Source of the DNA: Rhodobacteraceae bacterium CG17_big_fil_post_rev_8_21_14_2_50_63_15
GTDB taxonomy: Bacteria > Pseudomonadota > Alphaproteobacteria > Rhodobacterales > Rhodobacteraceae
Assembly: GCA_002783205.1 (NCBI GenBank)
Contig: PFEY01000017.1
Location: 1-40,534, forward strand
Direction of reading: 5' to 3'
DNA: 40,534 bases
Below, in pieces: positions 22,648 through 29,853 of this stretch. The notes under the pieces are model-generated. The model had not been told where the DNA came from. It did no database searches and was given only the letters and a program-made list of their open reading frames with translations. How positions within the stretch are numbered: position 1 is the stretch's first letter; each line of letters starts with the position of its first letter. Both the position numbers and the translations under genes were made by a program.

Positions 22648-25523
22648 TTGCTCCTTGCCCCCAGATCGTCGGGCGTGGCCCGCTCGAGATCAATATCCAT
22701 CGGGGAGATGTTGACTGTCTCGCCCGTGCGTCTTGCCATGTTGGACAGGCTGTTGAGCGCGAGCATCACCGCCCCCAGCACGGTCAGGAACACACCGGTG
22801 TCAAAGGCCATCGCGGTGGCCCATTCGAATTCCTCGATCGGTGGCAGATGGATGTAGCCATAGGCCGAGGTCAGGAACGGGCGACCCGCAAGCCAGGCCC
22901 CGATCCCTGTGATGCTGGCCACCAGAACCCCCAGCCCGATGGTCGAGTGATAGGTCACGCGCTGGCGCGCCTCGGCCCAGGCAAAGCCCGAGGCCATGTA
23001 CTGCATGAGAAACGCGATTGCCACGATCAGTCCGGCGATGAAGCCGCCGCCGGGCTCGTTATGCCCGCGCAGAAAGATATAGGCCCCGACCATCAGCGCC
23101 ATCGGCATCATGACCCGGGTCGCCACCACCATCATCAGCGGGTGACGGTCGCCCGCTTCGGCAGAGAGGTTCCGATCCCAGTTGCTCAGCCAGCGCCCGC
23201 CCGGTCCCTTGAGCACGGTTTCGCTCAGGGCAAAGATCACCAGCGCTGCAATCCCCAGAACGATGATCTCGCCAAAGGTATCAAAGCCCCGGAAATCCAC
23301 GAGGATCACGTTGACGACGTTGTGGCCGCCGCCCCCCTTGTAGGAATTGGCGAGGTGATAGGTGGAAATGCTCTCGAAGGCGAAATCGCGGATCAGGATG
23401 GCATAGGTCAGTCCGGCAACGGCCAGCCCGCCTGTGATCGCGATCACGCCATCGCGCAGGCGGCGGGCGGGGCTGCTTTCTTGCGGCGTTTCGCGCGGCA
23501 GAAAGTTCAGCGCCAGAAGGAGCAGGATGATCGTTACAACCTCGACCGAGATCTGCGTCAGCGCAAGGTCCGGGGCCGAGAAATAGACAAATCCCATCGA
23601 CACCATGAGGCCGATGATCCCAATCAGCACCAGCGCCACGAAGCGGTTGCGGTGAAACGCGACGAGGCTCACCGTGGCCAGCACCAGAAGCAGCCAGCCG
23701 ATCGCGGGCAGCACCGCCACCGGGAGCATTTCGCGCGTCGGCGCGTTCAGACCGCCGCCCGACCAGGCCATCCAGCCCGCGACCAGCGTGAACACCGCAA
23801 AGACCGCCGCGTTGCGCGTCAGTGCGCCGTTATGGACGGCATCGGTCAGTGCGTTGCTTGCGCGTGTCGCTGTCCGAGCGAGCGCATCGAACATCACCTT
23901 GGCCTCCGGGCGTGGCGTGGCCAGCCAGAGCCGCATCAACGGTCCATGCAGGGCCAGCAGGGCGGCGCCGCCCAGCACGGCTATGAGCGACAGCACGAGG
24001 GCCAAGGTCAGCCCGTGCCAGATCTTGAGGTGAAAGTCGGGCAGACCGCCGCCGGTCACGGCGCCGGCCGTGACCTTGACCAGCGGTTCGACCAGAAACG
24101 GCGCCACGCCGATGCCGATGACCAGAACCACCAGAAAGGCAGGGGCCGCCCACATGCCGAAACCCGGATCATGCGGATGAGACGGGTAATCGTCTCGCAC
24201 AGGTCCAAGAAAGACATGGACGATATAGCGGAATGAATAGGCGACCGAAAAGAGAGTGCCCAGTGTGGCGAGCACCGGGACCAGCCAGGGATTGCCCCGC
24301 CAGACCGTGTGCGTCACCTCTTCCAGCATCATTTCCTTGGACAGGAACCCGTTGAGCGGGATGATGCCCGCCATCGACAGCGCCGCGACGGTGGCAATCC
24401 CGAAGGTGATCGGCATGAGGTGCCGCAATCCCCCCAGCCGCTTGATGTCGCGGGTGTGGGTCTCGTGGTCGATGATGCCTGCGGTCATGAACAGCGCCGC
24501 CTTGAAGGTCGCATGATTGATGATGTGAAACACCGCCGCCACCGCCGCCATCTTGGTTCCAAATCCCAAAAGCATGGTGATCAGACCCAGATGGCTGACC
24601 GTGGAAAAGGCCAGCAGCGCCTTGAGGTCGTCCTTGAAGATCGCGATCTTGGCGCCGAGGATCATCGTCACGAGGCCGGTCGTGGCCACGATGTAGAACC
24701 ATTCCGGCGTGCCCGAGAGCACCGGCCAGAGCCGCGCCATCAGAAAGAGCCCCGCCTTGACCATTGTCGCCGAATGCAGATAGGCCGAAACCGGCGTCGG
24801 CGCTGCCATCGCATGGGGCAGCCAGAAATGGAACGGGAACTGCGCCGACTTGGTGAAGCACCCGGTGAGGATCAGCAGCAGCGCAGGCAGATAGAGCGGG
24901 CTGGCCTGAATGGCCTCCTTTTGCGTCAGGATCACGCTCAGATCATAGCTGCCCGCGATATTGCCGAGGATCAACATGCCCCCGATCAGGGCAAGTCCGC
25001 CCAGACCCGTGACCGTCAGTGCCATGCGCGCACCTTGACGGCCCTCAGGCAGGTGATTCCAGTAGCCGATGAGCAGGAAGGACGAGAGCGAGGTCAATTC
25101 CCAGAACACCAGCAGGAGCAGGATGTTGTCCGACAGCACGATGCCCACCATCGCGCCCTGGAAGAGCAGGAGATAGGTGAAGAACTGCCCCATCGGATCC
25201 TCGCGCGAAAGATAGAAGCGCGCGTAGAGAATGATCAGCAGACCGATGCCGAGGATCAGCCCGGCTAAGAGCAGGCCCAGTCCATCCAGCCTGAAATTGA
25301 CGTTGAGACCCAGATCCGGCAACCAGTCGAGGTGAAACAGCAGAACCTCGCCACGCATCACCGCAGGCGCGCAGATCAACAGAAGGATGAGCGCCAGGAT
25401 CGTGGGGGCGGCGGTGAACGCGGTGCAGGTGTTGCGTCCCGCCTGAATCATCAGCCCTGGAAGAAGCGCACCGAGAAAGGGCAGCGCCGCGATGATCGGC
25501 AAAAATCCAGCGGCAGTGTCCAT
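22644..25523 (-). CDS. mrpA: Mrp Na+/H+ antiporter, fused subunits A and B
   Basis: 959 residues. The MrpA part (NuoL-like, about 1-790) carries TKSAQFPFHFWLPHAMAAPTPVSAYLHSATMVKAG with the proton-path lysines, and the DUF4040 stretch FSAPDLALTQISVEVVTIILL. The C-terminal 140 residues are a complete MrpB domain with the MnhB marks MVGAYIFLRGHNEPGGGFIAGL. This A-B fusion is the usual PhaAB arrangement in alphaproteobacteria. The complex exports Na+ (or K+) in exchange for protons, for pH and salt tolerance. ATG 25523 is chosen because it begins the first hydrophobic helix; the frame reaches 25577. Confidence 0.94.
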   Translation of the reverse strand: MDTAAGFLPIIAALPFLGALLPGLMIQAGRNTCTAFTAAPTILALILLLICAPAVMRGEVLLFHLDWLPDLGLNVNFRLDGLGLLLAGLILGIGLLIILYARFYLSREDPMGQFFTYLLLFQGAMVGIVLSDNILLLLVFWELTSLSSFLLIGYWNHLPEGRQGARMALTVTGLGGLALIGGMLILGNIAGSYDLSVILTQKEAIQASPLYLPALLLILTGCFTKSAQFPFHFWLPHAMAAPTPVSAYLHSATMVKAGLFLMARLWPVLSGTPEWFYIVATTGLVTMILGAKIAIFKDDLKALLAFSTVSHLGLITMLLGFGTKMAAVAAVFHIINHATFKAALFMTAGIIDHETHTRDIKRLGGLRHLMPITFGIATVAALSMAGIIPLNGFLSKEMMLEEVTHTVWRGNPWLVPVLATLGTLFSVAYSFRYIVHVFLGPVRDDYPSHPHDPGFGMWAAPAFLVVLVIGIGVAPFLVEPLVKVTAGAVTGGGLPDFHLKIWHGLTLALVLSLIAVLGGAALLALHGPLMRLWLATPRPEAKVMFDALARTATRASNALTDAVHNGALTRNAAVFAVFTLVAGWMAWSGGGLNAPTREMLPVAVLPAIGWLLLVLATVSLVAFHRNRFVALVLIGIIGLMVSMGFVYFSAPDLALTQISVEVVTIILLLLALNFLPRETPQESSPARRLRDGVIAITGGLAVAGLTYAILIRDFAFESISTYHLANSYKGGGGHNVVNVILVDFRGFDTFGEIIVLGIAALVIFALSETVLKGPGGRWLSNWDRNLSAEAGDRHPLMMVVATRVMMPMALMVGAYIFLRGHNEPGGGFIAGLIVAIAFLMQYMASGFAWAEARQRVTYHSTIGLGVLVASITGIGAWLAGRPFLTSAYGYIHLPPIEEFEWATAMAFDTGVFLTVLGAVMLALNSLSNMARRTGETVNISPMDIDLERATPDDLGARSK

Positions 25524-25595
25524 GCCCGTCTCATCCCCCGTTTTTTTACCTGACTGCCTGCCTCGGTTTCTTGCCACGCACCGGACGCAATGTCA

Positions 25596-25612
25596 GATCA
25601 TTTCATTTGATC
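25596..25612. promoter_or_regulatory. Palindrome upstream of mrpA
   Basis: GATCA-N7-TGATC, 17 bp, placed just downstream of the candidate mrp -10 box, where a bound regulator would block transcription. No regulator gene is adjacent. Confidence 0.35.
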
Positions 25613-25618
25613 GGTGGT

Positions 25619-25646
25619 ACTATACGAAGGCCTAGTCCCGCCACAA
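25619..25646 (-). promoter_or_regulatory. Candidate promoter of the mrp operon
   Basis: Minus strand: TTGTGG (25646-25641), 16-bp spacer, TATAGT (25624-25619), about 96 bp upstream of the mrpA start. The remaining sequence of the 25524-25711 gap shows no gene. Confidence 0.4.
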
Positions 25647-25711
25647 CCCGATTCCGAACGGACGCCCGCGTGTTCTGTCCTGAAACCGTCTGAGCCTGGG
25701 GCGGGGCGGTG

Positions 25712-26017
25712 TCATTGCAGGTCGATGCTCTGGCGCAGCGCGCCGCTTGCACGATCAAAGATCAGGATGCGGTTGTCCTCAGTCACCACGGCATACCAGT
25801 CCGGCCCGATGGTAAAAGCGGTCGCTCTCGCGCCGTTTGGCAAGGCGATGCTGTCCGGCAGGGCGGACGGTGTGGCCGCGTCATTGCCCCAGAAACGGGT
25901 GACAAGCAGGCTGACGATCACTAGAAGGCCGACAATCATGGTGGCGGTGAGCACCGTCACCAGCCGCGCCAGAAATTTAAGTGTCGCCGGACTGACCGGC
26001 GAGGGAGTGTCATTCAT
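25712..26017 (-). CDS. Small single-pass membrane protein, DUF6476-like
   Basis: 101 residues. A short polar N-terminus is followed by one long hydrophobic helix (about 15-40, LVTVLTATMIVGLLVIVSLLVTRF) and a periplasmic-type domain with FTIGPDWYAVVTEDNRILIFDRASGALRQSI, resembling one blade of a beta-propeller. Proteins of this layout are common and uncharacterised in Rhodobacteraceae; I believe this is the DUF6476 family, but that is recall, not a search. Its ATG overlaps the ATG of the divergent pseudouridine synthase by two bases. The ORF frame extends to 26368, antisense to that gene. Confidence 0.65.
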   Translation of the reverse strand: MNDTPSPVSPATLKFLARLVTVLTATMIVGLLVIVSLLVTRFWGNDAATPSALPDSIALPNGARATAFTIGPDWYAVVTEDNRILIFDRASGALRQSIDLQ

Positions 26018-27062
26018 GGGGCCTGGCCCGCTCGTGTTCCGGATCGGGGATGATCCGCCGCCCCGCCTTGATAAGGCGCTTTCACGCGATGTGCCAGAGC
26101 CGGCGGCGCTGTCACGCACACGCCTTGCACGGCTTCTGGCGGAGGGTGCGGTCCGGGTGAATGGCGCGGTGCAGCGCGACGCCAAGGCCCGGGTCGCCGC
26201 TGGAGATCTGGTCGAGATCGTGGTGCCGGAGGCGCGTGAAAGCCATATGGCGCCCGAGGCGATCCCGCTCGCTGTGGTCCATGAGGATGACGATCTGATC
26301 GTCATCGACAAGCCCGCCGGCATGGTGGTGCACCCCGCGCCGGGCAGTCCGGAGGGCACGCTGGTCAATGCGCTGCTGCATCATTGCGGGGCGGGACTTT
26401 CGGGGGTGGGCGGTGCCAAACGGCCCGGCATCGTGCACCGCATCGACAAGGACACCAGCGGCCTTCTTGTCGTGGCCAAGACGGATGCCGCCCATCAGGG
26501 GCTGGCCGCGCAGTTTGCGGCGCATCGTGTCGAGCGACAGTATGTAGCGGTGATGCATGGTGTGCCTGAAGCCAGCGATCCGCGGCTGTGCGGTCTGCGC
26601 GGCGTCGGCTTCGAGCAGGGCAATGTCTTGCGAATTGCCACTCATCTGGCGCGACACCGGACCGATCGACAGCGGCAGGCGGTGGTCCATGACGGTGGCC
26701 GCCATGCGGTGACGCGGCTGCGGGTGGCAGAGACCTTTGGCATTCCACCGGTGGCGGCGCTGGTCGAGTGCTGGCTGGAGACCGGGCGCACCCATCAGAT
26801 CCGGGTGCATCTGGCCTATGTGGGGCATGGGTTGATCGGCGATCCGGTCTATGGCGGGCACCGCAAGCTGTCCGAAAAGGCGCTGCCTGAGGGTGCCGCC
26901 GTGGCGGTGCGCGATTTTCCGCGCCAGGCGCTTCATGCCGCCGTGCTGGGCTTCCTGCATCCGGTAAGTGGTCGTGCGCTGCGCTTTGAGGCGCCCCTGC
27001 CAGAGGATATGGCCGCCCTGATCGCCGCGCTGCGCGGCCGACCGGTCGGCATGGGGTTGTGA
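26016..27062 (+). CDS. rluD: RluA-family 23S rRNA pseudouridine synthase (RluD-like)
   Basis: 348 residues. An N-terminal S4 RNA-binding domain (about 14-75; RLDKALSRDVPE, then SRTRLARLLAEGAVRVNG) is followed by the catalytic domain with IDKPAGMVVHPAPG and HRIDKDTSGLLVVAK, which holds the catalytic aspartate, and the C-terminal GRTHQIRVHLAYVGHGLIGDPVYG. RluD modifies helix 69 of 23S rRNA. The S4 domain and length favour RluD over RluA or RluC, but specificity is not certain. ATG 26016 has GGAG 9-12 nt upstream. The start overlaps that of the divergent membrane protein. Confidence 0.88.
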   Translation: MGPGPLVFRIGDDPPPRLDKALSRDVPEPAALSRTRLARLLAEGAVRVNGAVQRDAKARVAAGDLVEIVVPEARESHMAPEAIPLAVVHEDDDLIVIDKPAGMVVHPAPGSPEGTLVNALLHHCGAGLSGVGGAKRPGIVHRIDKDTSGLLVVAKTDAAHQGLAAQFAAHRVERQYVAVMHGVPEASDPRLCGLRGVGFEQGNVLRIATHLARHRTDRQRQAVVHDGGRHAVTRLRVAETFGIPPVAALVECWLETGRTHQIRVHLAYVGHGLIGDPVYGGHRKLSEKALPEGAAVAVRDFPRQALHAAVLGFLHPVSGRALRFEAPLPEDMAALIAALRGRPVGMGL

Positions 27063-27135
27063 GGGACGGTCACATTTGGCGGCAGAGCGACGGAAAGATC
27101 ATACATAAACGTTATAGGGACATGATCCATGTTAT

Positions 27136-27165
27136 CTTGAAAGGTCAGGGCGCGTGGCATAAATG
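27136..27165 (+). promoter_or_regulatory. Candidate sigma-32/sigma-70 promoter of rpoH
   Basis: CTTGAAA at 27136-27142, then CATAAA at 27158-27163, which approximates the alphaproteobacterial RpoH pattern CTTG-N18-CYTATN. The same bases read as a sigma-70 promoter: TTGAAA, 17 bp, TAAATG. It lies about 37-66 bp before the GTG start. An ACATG-ATC-CATGT inverted repeat lies just upstream at 27120-27132. Confidence 0.45.
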
Positions 27166-27201
27166 TATGTTAACGATATAAACATCTAGAGGGATGACAG
27201 C

Positions 27202-28098
27202 GTGGGAAACTACAAGAATCTGCCAGTGCCCACACCGGAGGGCGGCCTCAACCGATACATGCAGGAGATCCGCAAGTTTCCGCTTCTGGAGCCGGAAGAG
27301 GAATATATGCTGGCCAAGCGGTGGGTCGAAAAGCAGGACACCGAAGCAGCGCACAAGATGGTCACCAGCCACCTGCGTCTTGCGGCGAAAATGGCCATGG
27401 GCTATCGCGGCTATGGCCTGCCGCAGGCCGAGGTGATTTCCGAGGCCAATGTCGGTCTGATGCAGGCGGTCAAGCGGTTCGACCCCGAAAGGGGCTTTCG
27501 CCTCGCGACCTATGCGATGTGGTGGATCCGCGCCAGCATTCAGGAATACATCCTGCGCAGCTGGAGCCTTGTGAAACTGGGCACAACGAGCGCCCAGAAG
27601 AAACTGTTCTTCAACCTGCGCAAGGCCAAGTCCAAGATGGGCGCGCTGGAAGAAGGCGATCTGCACCCCGACGTCGTCAAGAAGATCGCGCACGATCTGA
27701 GCGTCACCGAGACCGAGGTGATCAGCATGAACCGGCGGATGGCCGGTGCGGATGCCTCGCTCAACGCCACGGTGGGGGCCGAAGGCGAAGGATCGATGCA
27801 ATGGCAGGACTGGCTCGAGGATGAGGATGCCGATCAGGCCGGCGATTACGAACAGCGCGACGAACTCGAGGCGCGGCGCGAATTGCTGGTGCAGGCGATG
27901 GATGTGCTCAACGAGCGCGAACGCGACATCCTGACTCAGAGACGGCTCAGCGATGAGGCGATCACGCTCGAGGATCTGAGCGCGGCCTATGACGTGAGCC
28001 GCGAGAGGATCCGCCAGATCGAGGTGCGCGCCTTTGAAAAGCTGCAAAAGCGGATGCGCACCCTGGCGCAGGAAAAAGGTATGCTGGAAAGGACCTGA
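27202..28098 (+). CDS. rpoH: RNA polymerase heat-shock sigma factor RpoH
   Basis: 298 residues. Region 2 includes LRLAAKMAMGYRGYGLPQAEVISEANVGLMQAVKRFDPERG and the promoter-melting stretch FRLATYAMWWIRASIQEY. The RpoH box QKKLFFNLR (residues 132-140) is diagnostic for sigma-32. The region 4 helix-turn-helix near 250-280 reads TLEDLSAAYDVSRERIRQIE. Starts with GTG after GAGGGATG. It directs transcription of chaperone and protease genes. Alphaproteobacteria often carry two rpoH genes; whether this is RpoH I or II cannot be told from the window. Confidence 0.95.
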   Translation: MGNYKNLPVPTPEGGLNRYMQEIRKFPLLEPEEEYMLAKRWVEKQDTEAAHKMVTSHLRLAAKMAMGYRGYGLPQAEVISEANVGLMQAVKRFDPERGFRLATYAMWWIRASIQEYILRSWSLVKLGTTSAQKKLFFNLRKAKSKMGALEEGDLHPDVVKKIAHDLSVTETEVISMNRRMAGADASLNATVGAEGEGSMQWQDWLEDEDADQAGDYEQRDELEARRELLVQAMDVLNERERDILTQRRLSDEAITLEDLSAAYDVSRERIRQIEVRAFEKLQKRMRTLAQEKGMLERT

Positions 28099-28169
28099 GT
28101 GCTTGGCGCGACGGGTCATAGCGGCTATCTCTCTGGCGGGTTCGAAGATATCTGGGAGAGAGGTCCGCA

Positions 28170-29279
28170 ATGGCCGCGCATGGGCAAGATAGGACGAACA
28201 GGGGCCTCGCTGGCACATCCTTGCGTCTCCTTTGCCTGGCTGCGATCCTGCTGGTGACAGCCTGTGCGCCACGCGTCACGGCGATGCGCGCGGCGCCCGA
28301 TCCGGCGGCGACGATCCAGCCGGTCTTCGTGGCGACCGGACGCGACCTGGACCAGACCGGGCCGATCTTCGGCCTGGAACGGCGACGCGGAGTGAGTTTT
28401 TTTCGCGCCGATGTCTCGATCCCGCCCACCCATGAGACCGGTCAGATCGAATGGCCCGAGGGCGCGCCGGATGCGGCGACCGATTTCGTGGTGACGGGCA
28501 CGGAAGTCTTTGCCGGGGTTGACGGGATGATGAAGGACATGCGCCGCGATGGTGCTGGGACCGAGACGCTGGTCTATGTGCACGGCTACAACAACACGCT
28601 GTCCGAAGCGATGTACCGGCTGGCGCAGATCCAGACGGATTTCGATATCGATATGCCGGGGGTCTTGTTCTCCTGGCCTTCAGCTGGGGACGCGCGCGGC
28701 TATATCTATGACCGCGATTCGGTGCTCTACGCTCGTGACGATCTCGAAAACCTGGTCAGACGGCTGACGGCACGACCCGGCGACAGGGTGTTTCTGCTGG
28801 CGCATTCGATGGGCGCGCAGCTGACCATGGAGGCGCTCCGCCAGATCGCGCTGGGCGGCAACCGCAGTCTGCTGCGCCAGATCAGCGGCGTGGTGCTGAT
28901 GTCCCCCGATATCGATCCCGATGTGTTCCGGCGTCAGGCCGAGGCGATCGGAACACTCCCGCAGCCGTTTCTGATCTTCATCACCAAGGCGGACCGCGCG
29001 CTGACCCTGTCCGGCCTCATTACCGGGCGCAAACCGCGACTGGGAGTGATCGATGCGGTCGAGGAAGTGCAGCGACCGGACGTCACGGTCATCGACTTCA
29101 CGGCGCTGTCCGATGGCGAGGGGTTCAATCATTTCACGCCGGTCACGTCGTCGGCGGCGATCAATGTGCTCAACGGCATCCTTGGGCAGGCGTCGAGAAT
29201 GGGGCGTGGTTTTCTGCGAGACATGACGCTTACGCTTCCGTCGACGGAGGCGACGATGCCCCGAAAGGTGTTGAATTGA
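28170..29279 (+). CDS. Alpha/beta hydrolase lipoprotein (DUF900 family)
   Basis: 369 residues. A lipoprotein signal ends at Cys32 (ILLVTAC lipobox), so the protein is probably anchored in the outer membrane facing the periplasm. The catalytic domain begins with TLVYVHGYNNTLSEAMYRLAQI and PGVLFSWPSAGDARGY, typical of the DUF900 esterase-like family, and has the nucleophile elbow LLAHSMGAQL. A histidine in FNHFTPVTS near the C-terminus probably completes the triad. GAGAGAGG precedes the ATG. Substrate unknown. It follows rpoH by 71 bp, possibly in the same transcript. Confidence 0.82.
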   Translation: MAAHGQDRTNRGLAGTSLRLLCLAAILLVTACAPRVTAMRAAPDPAATIQPVFVATGRDLDQTGPIFGLERRRGVSFFRADVSIPPTHETGQIEWPEGAPDAATDFVVTGTEVFAGVDGMMKDMRRDGAGTETLVYVHGYNNTLSEAMYRLAQIQTDFDIDMPGVLFSWPSAGDARGYIYDRDSVLYARDDLENLVRRLTARPGDRVFLLAHSMGAQLTMEALRQIALGGNRSLLRQISGVVLMSPDIDPDVFRRQAEAIGTLPQPFLIFITKADRALTLSGLITGRKPRLGVIDAVEEVQRPDVTVIDFTALSDGEGFNHFTPVTSSAAINVLNGILGQASRMGRGFLRDMTLTLPSTEATMPRKVLN

Positions 29280-29330
29280 CCGGCGCCGTGCCACCATTCT
29301 ATTCTGATCCAAGGATCACAGGAGGACGGC

Positions 29331-29600
29331 ATGGCGGGCGGATGGGCGCGTGACGGCGCGGTAAACGAACAGATCGAGGCATCAATTGCTGACGAACTGG
29401 CGCGACTCAAGGCACGAAGAGTGCCGCAGGGCGAAAGCCTGACCCATTGCTCTGACTGCGATGAACGAATCCCTGAGGCCCGTCGGCAGGCCCTGCCCGG
29501 TGTCAAGCTGTGCATCGACTGCCAGAAGGAGCGAGACGGCGCCTTTCAGCCGCGCGGCGGAATCAACCGGCGCGGATCCAAGGACAGTCAGTTGAAATAG
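29331..29600 (+). CDS. DksA/TraR-type C4 zinc-finger protein
   Basis: 89 residues. Two CxxC pairs form a C4 zinc finger (HCSDCDERIPEARRQA, then LCIDCQ), the DksA/TraR signature. The coiled coil of full DksA is missing; only a short helix (about 10-30) precedes the finger, as in YbiI-type short relatives. Full DksA acts in the RNA polymerase secondary channel; whether this short form does so is unknown. AGGAGGACGGC precedes the ATG. A strong hairpin begins at the base after the stop codon. Confidence 0.85.
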   Translation: MAGGWARDGAVNEQIEASIADELARLKARRVPQGESLTHCSDCDERIPEARRQALPGVKLCIDCQKERDGAFQPRGGINRRGSKDSQLK

Positions 29601-29621
29601 AAGAGGGGCGTTGCCCCTCTT
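29601..29621 (+). terminator. Hairpin after the DksA-type gene
   Basis: Perfect 9-bp stem AAGAGGGGC / GCCCCTCTT with a GTT loop, starting at the base after the stop codon. The lower stem gives TCTT but no long T-run follows. Confidence 0.65.
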
Positions 29622-29643
29622 GGCCTGTGGCCAATTCACCCCA

Positions 29644-29664
29644 GGATATTTTCGGCCAGAAGAA
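29644..29664 (+). repeat. 3'-end element copy B (GGATATTT-N3-GCCAGAAGAA)
   Basis: GGATATTT, TCG, GCCAGAAGAA. It lies 43 nt after the stop of the DksA-type gene, on the same strand and beyond its hairpin. Confidence 0.75.
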
Positions 29665-29788
29665 GCAACGGTTCTTTAACCCGGATGCGTCATGCTGTCC
29701 GGGCGGTACAGGCGGGGACGCCGATGACCGCGCCAGGAGAAGCACTTGGGTGTTTCGCAAACGGGGAGGTCTTCGGGCCTTCCCGTGT

Positions 29789-29809
29789 TTCTTCTGGCGT
29801 CAAATATCC
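29789..29809 (-). repeat. 3'-end element copy C (GGATATTT-N3-GCCAGAAGAA)
   Basis: Minus strand: GGATATTT, GAC, GCCAGAAGAA. It lies 44 nt beyond the pepF stop, on the pepF strand and beyond its hairpin. Confidence 0.75.
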
Positions 29810-29833
29810 CCGCCGGAGGCTCCTGCCCTCGTC

Positions 29834-29851
29834 TTCCGCCGAGCGGCGGGA
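29834..29851 (-). terminator. Hairpin after pepF
   Basis: A 7-bp stem (TTCCGCC with GGCGGGA, one G-T pair) and a 4-nt loop directly past the pepF stop codon. No T-tract follows. Confidence 0.45.
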
Positions 29852-29853
29852 AA

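Larger units (their letters stand above)
29622..29853. other. Convergent intergenic region without a gene
   Basis: Between the DksA-type gene and pepF. It holds two copies of the 21-bp element in opposite orientations (29644-29664 and 29789-29809), a hairpin ACGGGGAGG...CCTTCCCGT at 29761-29786, and the pepF-side hairpin. No ORF here has recognisable coding character. Confidence 0.6.
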
